DNA of 46,717 bases, taken from assembly GCA_900539765.1 (NCBI GenBank), contig UQDF01000010.1, forward strand, positions 1 to 46,717, written 5' to 3'. Below the pieces are notes generated by a model. It worked only from the letters and a program-made list of their open reading frames with translations. It made no database searches and was not told the DNA's origin. The stretch is from an uncultured Porphyromonas sp. Its GTDB lineage: Bacteria > Bacteroidota > Bacteroidia > Bacteroidales > Porphyromonadaceae. Within the stretch, counting starts at the first letter, position 1. Every line of letters begins with the position of its first letter. The translations under genes were made by a program, and so were the position numbers. This document shows, piece by piece, positions 7,679 to 15,119 of this stretch.

Positions 7679-9213
7679 GTCGGAGCTTACTACACAAACT
7701 ATATCGCCTGCACCTGCTCTCACCGAGCGGTATCGCACGCTTGCTCCATGCGCTATGGTGTGAGGGTGTCAACTTGATGGCGGTGACCCGCTTTGCTGCA
7801 CACTACTATCCCTCTATGCTAGCTGTCGCTGATGAGCAGCATCACTACACTTATCCAACACTCCATGCCAAAGCTAGAGCTTGGACTGGTGTCCTCTACG
7901 AGCAAGGCTGGCGACGAGGTATGCACTGTGCACTGCTAGGGCGTAACTCGTCGGAGATGGTGATCGCCTCTCTAGCTCTCTCGCGTCTCGGGGTACACAT
8001 ATATTATATGAGTACAGATCTAAGCAAGGAGCAAGTGAGACAACTATGTCTAGAGCGACAGATAAAGACGGCTCTCGTGCAGGAGGAGTATGCCGACCGA
8101 ATGCCTGTCGATCTAGACGTCAAGCTACTGGATAACTTGAACAAGAGCGATGAAAGTCTCGGTCCAAGGCGCATCCCAAGAAGTCGTGGAGGACGTATCA
8201 TCGTTCTGACAGGTGGCTCGTCGGGTCACTACAAGGTAGCTGCACGCAAGCCTAGTGTGACCGCCTTCCTGCATCCTTTCTTTGCTTTGCTCAGAGAGAT
8301 CCGACTAGATGAGTGCCGATCGGTCTACATCGCCCCACCACTCTACCACGGCTTTGGCTTAGCTTCGCTGATTGTAGCTCTGGTGATGGGACGTAGCGTT
8401 TACCTACGCAAGCGCTTTGACGCTCAGTCCGCTACACGACTACTCTCGGAGCACTCCATTGAAGTACTCATAGCAGTACCACTCATACTACGACGACTGA
8501 TCAACGAGTCGCCAAGCGAAATACGATCGTTGCGACGTATACTCTCGGGCGGAGCACCACTCGACACACCACTAGTGAGAGCCGTAGAGCAGCACTGGGG
8601 AGCTGTACTCTACAATCTATATGGGACGAGCGAGGCCGGATTCTTTATATTGGCTACGCCTGAGATCTTGCACAACGCACCTCTAGCACTGGGCAAGCCT
8701 ATACGTGGTGTGCGGTGCAAAATTGTCAGACCTGATAGTCAAGGAGTAGGCGTGCTAGCCGTCCGCAGTGGCTGGGCTATGGATGAGCGTAAGAGGAGCT
8801 GGCAGGAGACGGGCGATCTAGTATGGATGGACGAAAGCGGGGTGCTCTTCCTGCGAGGACGAGATGACTCGATGATTCTCTCAGGTGGCGAAAACGCTTA
8901 CCCAGAGGTACTCCGCGAAGCTCTAGCAGCTCTTGATGCGGTGATGGACGTGGCTGTGATAGCTTATCCAGATCTAGAGTTTGGCACACGGCTGGCAGCA
9001 TTCGTTGTCCTAAAGGAGGATCGTAGCTCTACCTCAGAGGAAGACCTACGGCTTTTGCTCTCAGCAAAGCTGCCTCGCTACCAGATGCCTGGGAGGATCT
9101 TACGCTTAGCAGTGCTGCCACGACTGGAAAATGGTAAAGTGGCAGAGGGTACACTCAGAGAGATGATGGAGGTAACAGCACAAGCAGAGGAGTGGTATGA
9201 AGATCGTGCGTAG
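7675..9213 (+). CDS. ANL-superfamily acyl-CoA synthetase-like enzyme
   Basis: A 512-residue adenylate-forming enzyme. The ATP-binding loop is LTGGSSGHYK (about 178-187), an unusual version of the common TSGTTGxPK that keeps the lysine. YGTSEAG (about 310), GDLVWMDESGVLFLRGRDD (near 385-405) and the C-terminal catalytic lysine region ENGKVAEG (about 485) complete the ANL motif set. It should convert a carboxylic acid to an acyl-AMP and probably an acyl-CoA; the substrate is unknown. I use the ATG at 7675, which overlaps the SDR stop; an in-frame ATG at 7600 lies well inside the SDR gene. Its 3' end overlaps the next gene by 17 bp. The three genes form a tight cassette. Confidence 0.87.
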   Translation: MSRSLLHKLYRLHLLSPSGIARLLHALWCEGVNLMAVTRFAAHYYPSMLAVADEQHHYTYPTLHAKARAWTGVLYEQGWRRGMHCALLGRNSSEMVIASLALSRLGVHIYYMSTDLSKEQVRQLCLERQIKTALVQEEYADRMPVDLDVKLLDNLNKSDESLGPRRIPRSRGGRIIVLTGGSSGHYKVAARKPSVTAFLHPFFALLREIRLDECRSVYIAPPLYHGFGLASLIVALVMGRSVYLRKRFDAQSATRLLSEHSIEVLIAVPLILRRLINESPSEIRSLRRILSGGAPLDTPLVRAVEQHWGAVLYNLYGTSEAGFFILATPEILHNAPLALGKPIRGVRCKIVRPDSQGVGVLAVRSGWAMDERKRSWQETGDLVWMDESGVLFLRGRDDSMILSGGENAYPEVLREALAALDAVMDVAVIAYPDLEFGTRLAAFVVLKEDRSSTSEEDLRLLLSAKLPRYQMPGRILRLAVLPRLENGKVAEGTLREMMEVTAQAEEWYEDRA

Positions 9214-9550
9214 TAGATGGATCCCCTTTAGGGGCTTCTGGGCTATCAACCTCTTCGGAGTTATCTTCGTGCGCAAGGATCTACCCGAGGAGTATCTGTC
9301 AGATCCGCTCTGGCTAGAGACCATCGTACGTCACGAGCGTATCCACACCCGTCAGATGGTGGAGCTGCTGGTGATCCCTTTTTACCTCCTATATGTAGTA
9401 GAGTGGTTGGTACGTCTCGCTATCTGTCGTGATGCCGAGAGTGCCTACCGCTCTATCTCATTCGAGCAGGAGGCTTACGCCCATCAGGACGATCCTGAGT
9501 ACCTTCAGCAGCGCAAGCCGTATGCTTTCTTCGACTATTGGCGGAGGTAG
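9197..9550 (+). CDS. small membrane-associated protein with HExxH motif, function unknown
   Basis: A 117-residue protein. After an N-terminal hydrophobic patch (about 16-26), it carries RHERIHTRQ with HERIH at 46-50, matching the zinc-metallopeptidase HExxH signature, followed at once by a probable membrane helix (about 55-74). A second half ends in EQEAYAH (about 92-98), whose Glu and His could be further metal ligands. This resembles small conserved Bacteroidota proteins without known function; a stripped-down M48/M56-like fold is possible but not shown. The start lies 17 bp inside the acyl-CoA-synthetase-like gene, so translation is likely coupled. Confidence 0.75.
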   Translation: MKIVRSRWIPFRGFWAINLFGVIFVRKDLPEEYLSDPLWLETIVRHERIHTRQMVELLVIPFYLLYVVEWLVRLAICRDAESAYRSISFEQEAYAHQDDPEYLQQRKPYAFFDYWRR

Positions 9551-9572
9551 CTGGTTCTAAATTCTTTTTTCG

Positions 9573-9580
9573 TACCTTTG
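9573..9580 (+). promoter_or_regulatory. tRNA-Leu promoter (-7 element)
   Basis: TACCTTTG matches TAnnTTTG and lies 22 bp before the mature 5' end of tRNA-Leu at 9603. No TTTG is seen at the -33 position. Confidence 0.55.
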
Positions 9581-9602
9581 CAATCGTCTAGCTAGATACA
9601 TC

Positions 9603-9686
9603 GCCCAGATGGCGGAATTGGTAGACGCGTCGGTCTCAAACACCGATGGGGTTAAACCTGTGCCGGTTCGATCCCGGCTCTGGGCA
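9603..9686 (+). tRNA. tRNA-Leu (anticodon CAA)
   Basis: An 84-nt tRNA gene with acceptor stem GCCCAGA (9603-9609) pairing with TCTGGGC (9679-9685). The anticodon stem TCGGT/ACCGA encloses the loop CTCAAAC (anticodon CAA, reading UUG). A long variable arm is typical of leucine tRNAs, and the T-loop GGTTCGATCCC is present. The 3' CCA is not encoded (the sequence after the discriminator A is CAC), so it must be added by the CCA-adding enzyme. Confidence 0.95.
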
Positions 9687-9693
9687 CACAAAC

Positions 9694-9740
9694 GAGAGCG
9701 AAGGCTAAGCGGTCATCTCAACCACTTAGCCTTCGCTCTC
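9694..9740 (+). terminator. strong intrinsic terminator after tRNA-Leu
   Basis: GAGAGCGAAGGCTAAG (9694-9709) and CTTAGCCTTCGCTCTC (9725-9740) form a perfect 16-bp stem with a 15-nt loop, followed by TTATTT. It begins only 8 bp after the tRNA. Confidence 0.9.
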
Positions 9741-9743
9741 TTA

Positions 9744-9778
9744 TTTCTAATCTCTAACCTCTAATTTCTAACCTCTAA
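9744..9778. repeat. short degenerate TCTAAnC repeat
   Basis: Five close copies of TCTAA (TTTCTAA, TCTCTAA, CCTCTAA, TTTCTAA, CCTCTAA) form a low-complexity pyrimidine-rich stretch between the tRNA terminator and the next promoter. Confidence 0.5.
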
Positions 9779-9794
9779 AGTCTATCATTCTTCT

Positions 9795-9802
9795 TATATT
9801 TG
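9795..9802 (+). promoter_or_regulatory. -7 element for the DUF721-GH92 unit
   Basis: TATATTTG matches TAnnTTTG and lies 27 bp before the ATG at 9829. A -33 TTTG is not evident. Confidence 0.5.
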
Positions 9803-9828
9803 CACTTAACAAACGATAGACAACTCAC

Positions 9829-10119
9829 ATGCAGCGCAAAGATCCTAAGCCTCTAGGGGAAATCATATCAGACTGGCTCTCCGAGAGTCCAGAGGTAGAC
9901 CAAGGTCTCCTCGAGCTCCAGGCACTCCAATACCTGCGCACACGTTTCTACCCGCTCAGGCGACAGATACGTGAGCTGTCGATCGCAGACCATACACTGC
10001 AGATGCGCATCACCTCAGCTAGCCTGAGACAAGAGATACGGCTCACACAGCAGCAGCTCATAGAGCAGATCAATGCACACCTACAGTACGACCTTATAGA
10101 CGAAATCATAATCCGATGA
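9829..10119 (+). CDS. DUF721 domain protein (DciA-like)
   Basis: A 96-residue protein that is essentially one DUF721 domain: PLGEIISDWL at the start, the LxVxxxSxxxxQEL-type core (LQMRITSASLRQEIRLTQQQLIEQIN), and a final strand. DUF721 is related to DciA, the helicase loader/operator found in many bacteria that lack DnaC, but short Bacteroidota versions have not been assigned with certainty. It overlaps the GH92-like gene by 4 bp (ATGA at 10116-10119). Its usual companion recF is not adjacent here. Confidence 0.8.
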   Translation: MQRKDPKPLGEIISDWLSESPEVDQGLLELQALQYLRTRFYPLRRQIRELSIADHTLQMRITSASLRQEIRLTQQQLIEQINAHLQYDLIDEIIIR

Positions 10120-12065
10120 AGCAAAGACCCTCTTACCTCCTCTTTCATACTAGTAAGTACACGCTCCTGACGACGCTACTCTTGCTCCCGCTACTCATCA
10201 GCACTAGTTGTAGTAAAGTCCGAGAGAGCGTATTTAGCTCTCCCCCCCTCCTCGTAGACTATGTCGATGTGCATCAAGGGACGTGGGATGCTGAGCATAG
10301 CGAGGAGATATTTCCCATCGTACAGCTTCCACACAGTCTACTGCGTATCATCCCTTTCAAGGAGAGCTTGCGATCGGCTCGCATCAAGGGGCTACCGCTC
10401 TACACACCAGATATAGATGGTCGCCCGATCTTCTATCTCATCCCTGGGAGTGCTCATCCTAGTCAAGACCCCTCGGGGAGACTGAGCTTCGACTTTCAGG
10501 AGATCACTCCATATAGCTACCACCTTTACCTCGATGAGCTACAGATCAATGTGGACTTTTCGCTCACCTCTATGAGTGGCCTCTACAACCTCTCCTCACG
10601 AGACTACAATGGCAGTGACACGCATCAGCTCTCCTTATATCTAGACCGCCGTGACTCGACTACGTGGGAGCAAGTCGGCGACGATGCCATCACCGCTGAA
10701 GTCGCCTATGGGGGCACCACACCGACACGCATCTACCTCTATCTACAGCTCAATACGAATATAGAGCAGATGACGAGTAGCATATCCCCCAGCGACAGCA
10801 CCTATGAGTGCCTCACCTTACAACTTCAGAAGCCAAGCAAGCGAATCGTCGCCAAGTACGCCATATCTCTCATTAGTTGCGAGCAGGCCAAGCGCAACTT
10901 AACCACGCAGATCCAGAGCTTCGAGTACTCACCACTGGTCAAAGCGGCACGCAACGAGTGGCAGAAGACCCTGCGCCGAGTAGAGGTCTCGGGTGGTACA
11001 GAGGTCAATATGCGCAAGTTTTACACCGCACTATACCGCTCGCACCTATGGCCCGTCAGCATCTCCGAAGATGGGCAGTACTACTCGCCTATCGACGATT
11101 CGGTACATAGCGATGAGGGGATCACCCAGTACAGCCAAGACGACCTGAGATACACCTATGAGACTAATTATCCTCTCCTGATGCTCCATGCGCCTGATAT
11201 GATGGAGGAGATTATTGTGTCGTATCTACGCGCTATACGAGACTCAGGAGGACGACTTCTAGAGACACTCGACCTAGGCAGTGTAGTCTACACGGAGGAG
11301 TCACCTCTCCTCTACCTACTGACCGATGCACTCGCCAAGGGGCTCCTCGACCAAGACATCAAGCAAGCCTTTGAAGTGCTACGCACCGCCATCGATGCCG
11401 AGCCTGAACGACGATCGGGCTACAATCTCTGGTGTCTCTCACAGCTAGCCAATAGTATCGGCTATACACCCCTGGCTAGAGAGTACGCAAAGCTCAGCGA
11501 TACTTATCACCCGTCACCAGGTCGACTATCGGCACAGCAAGTCGCATCGATCTTGGAACACCCCAGCGATGCTACGCCTATACTACTCCCAGAGGGGCAG
11601 GTCAATATAGACAGTCTCTTCAGCAGTTCGCTACACTCGCTCAATGTAGACCCCGACCTCTTCGCTTTTCTCTTTACCTACAACCTGATGGGTCGTCCAC
11701 ACGATGCGCAGAAGTTCGTACGCCACACCATCGACTACTTCTTTGGGGTAGGCTCCTTCGGCTATCCTGGCCCTGACGACTACGGCTCTCTCAGCGCATC
11801 GCTTGTCTTTGCCATGATGGGCTTGTATCCTGTGGCTCCTGGTATCAACGGATACTCGATCGTTGCACCCTCCTTCAACGAGATCAATATCGATATGGGA
11901 GGCGGACGCCATCTCACGATCAAAGCGCAGGGAGCCTCTCAAGTCAATAAGTATATCTCAGACCTCACCCTCGGAGGACGACCACATACCGTCTACTGGG
12001 TCAAACACAGCCAGATAGCCAGCGGAGGAACCATCTCCATGTTCCTCTCCGATGCAGACAATTGA
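10116..12065 (+). CDS. divergent GH92-like (alpha-mannosidase family) lipoprotein
   Basis: A 649-residue probable lipoprotein with a hydrophobic signal and lipobox-like LISTSC near residue 33. The C-terminal half resembles glycoside hydrolase family 92. Matching features are FYTALYRSHLWP, the segment GRPHDAQKFVRHTID, and GPDDYGSLSASLVFAMMGLYPV from residue 552, which retains the paired aspartates (554-555) at the position of the family's catalytic base. However, the usual 'GNEPSHH' calcium-site segment reads NVDPDLF here, and the conserved EGNAWQY-like stretch holding the general acid is not visible. The protein is also about 100 residues shorter than typical GH92 enzymes. It may be inactive or work on a different substrate. 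It is coupled to the DUF721 gene. Confidence 0.72.
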   Translation: MKQRPSYLLFHTSKYTLLTTLLLLPLLISTSCSKVRESVFSSPPLLVDYVDVHQGTWDAEHSEEIFPIVQLPHSLLRIIPFKESLRSARIKGLPLYTPDIDGRPIFYLIPGSAHPSQDPSGRLSFDFQEITPYSYHLYLDELQINVDFSLTSMSGLYNLSSRDYNGSDTHQLSLYLDRRDSTTWEQVGDDAITAEVAYGGTTPTRIYLYLQLNTNIEQMTSSISPSDSTYECLTLQLQKPSKRIVAKYAISLISCEQAKRNLTTQIQSFEYSPLVKAARNEWQKTLRRVEVSGGTEVNMRKFYTALYRSHLWPVSISEDGQYYSPIDDSVHSDEGITQYSQDDLRYTYETNYPLLMLHAPDMMEEIIVSYLRAIRDSGGRLLETLDLGSVVYTEESPLLYLLTDALAKGLLDQDIKQAFEVLRTAIDAEPERRSGYNLWCLSQLANSIGYTPLAREYAKLSDTYHPSPGRLSAQQVASILEHPSDATPILLPEGQVNIDSLFSSSLHSLNVDPDLFAFLFTYNLMGRPHDAQKFVRHTIDYFFGVGSFGYPGPDDYGSLSASLVFAMMGLYPVAPGINGYSIVAPSFNEINIDMGGGRHLTIKAQGASQVNKYISDLTLGGRPHTVYWVKHSQIASGGTISMFLSDADN

Positions 12066-12160
12066 TACTTTCTCCTCGCAGTACTTGCACAATTAGCGAA
12101 AATGTTGTAAGTTAGTAGCGGATTAAAGAAACTCATACAAATCATTAAGTACATACAGTT

Positions 12161-12421
12161 ATGGCAAAGGAAACAATCTCATTCAACGAACTGCGTCGCA
12201 TCAAGGATAGCCTACCCGATGGTTCTATTCATCAGATCGCTGAGAAGCTGGGTCTCCGTGTAGACACCGTCAGAAACTACTTCGGAGGAGCCAATTACGA
12301 GGAGGGACGTGGCGCTGGGGTACATATCGAGGCAGGCCCCGAAGGGGGGGTTGTAGTCATCGATGACAACACCATCCTCAATCAGGCACGTGCCATCATA
12401 GGAGAGGAGCCTGTCCTCTAA
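12161..12421 (+). CDS. small conserved HTH DNA-binding protein
   Basis: An 86-residue protein. Residues about 6-42 form a helix-turn-helix (NELRRIKDSLPDGSIHQIAEKLGLRV with DTVRNYFGG as the recognition helix). The rest is a small beta-rich tail (VHIEAGPEGGVVVIDDNTILNQARAI). It looks like a very conserved Bacteroidota family usually annotated only as DNA-binding. The gene stands alone between the GH92-like gene and the Usp gene, with its own 95-bp upstream region and a hairpin after it. Its regulon cannot be told from the sequence. Confidence 0.8.
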   Translation: MAKETISFNELRRIKDSLPDGSIHQIAEKLGLRVDTVRNYFGGANYEEGRGAGVHIEAGPEGGVVVIDDNTILNQARAIIGEEPVL

Positions 12422-12435
12422 AGAAAAAGCAGTCA

Positions 12436-12467
12436 GCAGTCAGTGACCTCTACTAGTCACTGACTGC
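12436..12467 (+). terminator. hairpin after the HTH gene
   Basis: GCAGTCAGTGAC (12436-12447) and GTCACTGACTGC (12456-12467) form a perfect 12-bp stem with an 8-nt loop, 15 bp after the stop. The T-run is weak (TCCTCTATG). Confidence 0.6.
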
Positions 12468-12544
12468 TCCTCTATGACCTTACCATAGGATTGTCGAGAC
12501 TTATCGACAATTCTCCCATATCCACCACCATTATCACCACATCT

Positions 12545-13732
12545 ATGCCACAAGACAAAGACCAAACCAAGCTGGTGACTGTAGCTATACACACCTACGA
12601 GAAGGCGCAGATACTCCAGAGCCTACTCCAAAGCCAAGGGATACCAGCTACACTACACAATGTAAATACTGTACAGCCTATCTTCTCTACGGGAGTACGT
12701 GTACGCATCGCAGAGCATGACCTACCTCGTGCACTAGCCTACATAGAGGATCTCAAGTGGGATCTAGACGAGGCATACGATGACCTACAGGAGAAGACTG
12801 AGCTAGCCAAAGAATCGCCAGACTCAGCTCACGTCGCTGCATATAGAGGGTATGTCCTCATCCCTGTCGACTTCAGTATCTATACGGACAAGATTGTCAA
12901 GCTGGGCTTTAACTTTGCAGCCCGTCGACAGCTACACGTGCTTCTTATGCACGTATATACTGGCACTGTACCACAGATGAACTTCCCTTATGGAGACTTT
13001 ACAGCACTCCTACCACAGATTCAGGCAGCTTCTCACCAAGAGGCCAAAAGAGCTGAGCAACAGATGAATGAGCTGACCAAGGAGATAGATGCTAAGATAG
13101 TTGAGGGGACTCTCCCCAAGGTCACCTACCGCACCTCTATCCGTGATGGTATCCCAGCAGATGAGATACTACGCTACGCTAAGCGCAATCTACCAGCTAT
13201 CATCATTATGGGCACACGTGGCAAGACCGAGGATAGTGACTATATCGTCGGTAGTGTCGCTGCCGAAATCATTGATCGAGCACAAGCTCCCGTACTCGTC
13301 GTACCAGAGCGGGTCGCCATAGATGATCTCATGCAGGTCAAGCATGTAGGCGTAGCAACTAGCTTCGATCAGCGAGACTTGGTACTTTTTAATCAGATGA
13401 TGCAGCTGATGGCTCCCCTAGAGCCTGAGTATAGACTCTTTAATGTGTCACGCTCTGAGGGTAAGTGGGGAGACGTACAGCTGCAAGCTATACAGGAGTA
13501 CAATAAGCAGCAGTACCCCAATGCTCACATTGAGTGGACTAAGCTCAGCGAGGGAGAGCTATATGCAGCTCTAGAGGAGTTCGTCGCAGAGCATCAAGTC
13601 GAGCTGATTGTGGTCAATACCTACAAGCGCCGTGTACTAGCTAAGCTCTTTAACCCGACGATGGCACGACGTATGCTCTTTCACGCAGGGACGCCTATCC
13701 TCGTGATGCACAGCAACTCATCATCACAATAG
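12545..13732 (+). CDS. DUF2007 plus tandem universal stress protein domains
   Basis: A 395-residue protein with three parts. Residues about 8-70 (VTVAIHTYEKAQILQSLLQSQGI...) match DUF2007, a small ACT-like putative signalling domain. Residues about 98-255 form a complete Usp domain that ends in IIIMGTRGK followed by SDYIVGSVAAEIIDRAQAPVLVVPE. This corresponds to the ATP-binding GxxG motif region of UspA-type proteins. Residues about 262-395 form a second, more degenerate Usp domain (LIVVNTYKRR, PILVMHSN). I chose the ATG at 12545 because DUF2007 begins soon after it; an in-frame ATG at 12491 adds a Ser/Thr-rich stretch. A strong terminator follows. Confidence 0.82.
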   Translation: MPQDKDQTKLVTVAIHTYEKAQILQSLLQSQGIPATLHNVNTVQPIFSTGVRVRIAEHDLPRALAYIEDLKWDLDEAYDDLQEKTELAKESPDSAHVAAYRGYVLIPVDFSIYTDKIVKLGFNFAARRQLHVLLMHVYTGTVPQMNFPYGDFTALLPQIQAASHQEAKRAEQQMNELTKEIDAKIVEGTLPKVTYRTSIRDGIPADEILRYAKRNLPAIIIMGTRGKTEDSDYIVGSVAAEIIDRAQAPVLVVPERVAIDDLMQVKHVGVATSFDQRDLVLFNQMMQLMAPLEPEYRLFNVSRSEGKWGDVQLQAIQEYNKQQYPNAHIEWTKLSEGELYAALEEFVAEHQVELIVVNTYKRRVLAKLFNPTMARRMLFHAGTPILVMHSNSSSQ

Positions 13733-13767
13733 AGCAATCCTAGCTAAAAGATAAACAACTACAAGAA

Positions 13768-13803
13768 AGAGCTCCGTAAGTCTGCATAGACTTGCGGAGC
13801 TCT
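13768..13803 (+). terminator. strong terminator after the Usp gene
   Basis: AGAGCTCCGTAAGTCT (13768-13783) pairs with AGACTTGCGGAGCTCT (13788-13803): a 16-bp stem with one G-T pair and a 4-nt loop, followed by CTTTATATA. It lies between convergent genes and could serve both strands. Confidence 0.85.
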
Positions 13804-13836
13804 CTTTATATAACGGATTCAGCCGCTACGATTGGG

Positions 13837-14409
13837 TTACTTGTCTGAGGGAAAAGCTGAGGAGACGAGCTTCTGGATGTCCTTCGGAGTAAAGTCGCCC
13901 GTCAGACCGACTATATAGTACTCATCTTCATCTAGGACAGAGATGAGTAACTCTGGACACTTGCGCCAGCACCAGATGCCAGACTCTCGAGAGACGATCT
14001 GCACCTTGAGATTATCTTCTGATTGGTTGACCGTAAGCATTGGCTTGATAGAGCGATGCAGTCCAGGTGTCAGCATCGGGGCAAACGCCTTCTGCAGCTT
14101 GTCGATAGACTCAGGCGTTGAGGCGATGTATACGTCGAGAGACTTCAGTTTCTTGAGGAGCGTCTTGACGTTAGCCATGACAGAGGAGTTACTATCCTCC
14201 TTGATCATTTTCGTGATACTCTCCATAGGGATCATATCCAACAGGTTTTCATTGAAAGAGAAGACCTGGACTCCATCCGCAGCCGTGGGTAGTGCCTTGG
14301 CATCTACATACTTGAAGGGGCTAGTCTGTGCCATAGCACCTAGCGTTACGGTCAGCACCAGAAGCGTAGCAACCAGTTTAGACAACAGGGGTAAAGAGAT
14401 TCGTTTCAT
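13837..14409 (-). CDS. DUF4252-type exported protein
   Basis: A 190-residue protein with a signal peptide (about 1-27, ending AMAQ). The mature part has the character of DUF4252: a predicted helical first half with a lysine-rich segment (NVKTLLKKLKSLDVYIAS) and a beta-rich second half ending EDEYYIVGLTGDFTPKDIQKLV. The family is common in Bacteroidota, and its function is unknown. An IWCWRKCPELL segment contains two cysteines that could form a disulfide in the periplasm. It is transcribed alone, converging on the Usp gene and diverging from nrdJ across a 733-bp spacer. Confidence 0.7.
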   Translation of the reverse strand: MKRISLPLLSKLVATLLVLTVTLGAMAQTSPFKYVDAKALPTAADGVQVFSFNENLLDMIPMESITKMIKEDSNSSVMANVKTLLKKLKSLDVYIASTPESIDKLQKAFAPMLTPGLHRSIKPMLTVNQSEDNLKVQIVSRESGIWCWRKCPELLISVLDEDEYYIVGLTGDFTPKDIQKLVSSAFPSDK

Positions 14410-14610
14410 ATAAGAATATCGGGTTGATAAATAATTAGTCTACAACTATTTCAGATAGAGCCATGACACCACCGTCATAGGCAGTGTAGGCGCTACTATA
14501 TGATAGACGAGCATGAGAGGCAAATGTTGCAAATCTTCCTAAAAATGTAGCGCCAGAAAAAGAGACCAATCATAGGAAGCTAGCAGTCTATGCAGACTCT
14601 TGAGTGACTC

Positions 14611-14774
14611 TCCACGTGAGAAATTCAAAATATCCACGTGACTATTAATTATTCTCCACGTAGGGACGAAATAAAACTTCGGAGGAATCAAATGATATGT
14701 CCGAAGTTTTATCTGATGCCCACGTGGAGAATTTTCTATTCCTCCGTAGCTATTTAGGATTTCCTCCGTAGGAA
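14611..14774. repeat. 22-bp-phased palindrome array, degenerate, with an inverted B unit
   Basis: A-type cores occur at 14612-14619 (CCACGTGA), 14634-14641 (CCACGTGA), 14656-14663 (CCACGTAG) and 14720-14727 (CCACGTGG). B-type cores are at 14677-14687 in inverted orientation (CTTCGGAGGAA), 14696-14706 (degenerate), 14739-14749 (TTCCTCCGTAG) and 14761-14771 (TTCCTCCGTAG, extended to a palindrome by GGAA). Centre-to-centre steps are 22, 22, 22.5, 19, 22.5, 20.5 and 22 bp. The array lies in a divergent intergenic region, nearest the start side of the DUF4252 gene. Confidence 0.8.
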
Positions 14775-14797
14775 ATCGACCACACGCCTGAGCTGGA

Positions 14798-14812
14798 TCG
14801 AGATTATCTCGA
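14798..14812. promoter_or_regulatory. 15-bp palindrome, candidate operator upstream of nrdJ
   Basis: TCGAGAT-T-ATCTCGA has perfect 7-bp arms around one central base. It lies 330 bp upstream of nrdJ. The size and symmetry suit a dimeric regulator, which is not identified. Confidence 0.4.
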
Positions 14813-15068
14813 GGAGGAGAGTCAGATGATCCTGAAGGAATGACCGTTTTAAGTCAGATAGTCAACCATTTACGCTAGCATTGTACAGTTTCCTACGAAT
14901 GAGAGTTTTCAAAATGGACAACTTATCAGCAGACAGCTTATTAGCATAAGTCTATATATGAGAGAGATACGCTTTTTACTTGGACAACTTTTCAACAATT
15001 GATGTTTTTCCAGTTGATTTATTTGCCCACGTCAATTATTGGTTGTAATATTGCAAGGAATTTCGCGG

Positions 15069-15099
15069 AGTCAGATTTTAGATTCTTTATAATCTGACT
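15069..15099. promoter_or_regulatory. inverted repeat upstream of nrdJ
   Basis: AGTCAGATT (15069-15077) and AATCTGACT (15091-15099) form a perfect 9-bp inverted repeat with a 13-bp AT-rich centre, ending 43 bp before the nrdJ start. The arm repeats AGTCAGAT at 14820 and 14852. It may be an operator or an RNA stem. Confidence 0.45.
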
Positions 15100-15111
15100 T
15101 CTAGATAGACT

Positions 15112-15119
15112 TATTCTTG
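15112..15119 (+). promoter_or_regulatory. possible nrdJ -7 element
   Basis: TATTCTTG matches TAnnTTTG except one base and lies 23 bp before the GTG start of nrdJ. No clear -33 element is visible. The inverted repeat at 15069-15099 would lie directly upstream. Confidence 0.3.

Noticed and set aside
13943..14413. 156-codon open frame opposite the DUF4252 gene
   Set aside because: The opposite strand encodes a protein with a clear signal peptide and family character; this frame is its shadow.
14915..14994. Replication-origin-like DnaA boxes
   Set aside because: The TGGACAACTTnTCA copies resemble part of a DnaA box only loosely, and no dnaA, dnaN or other origin-linked gene is near.
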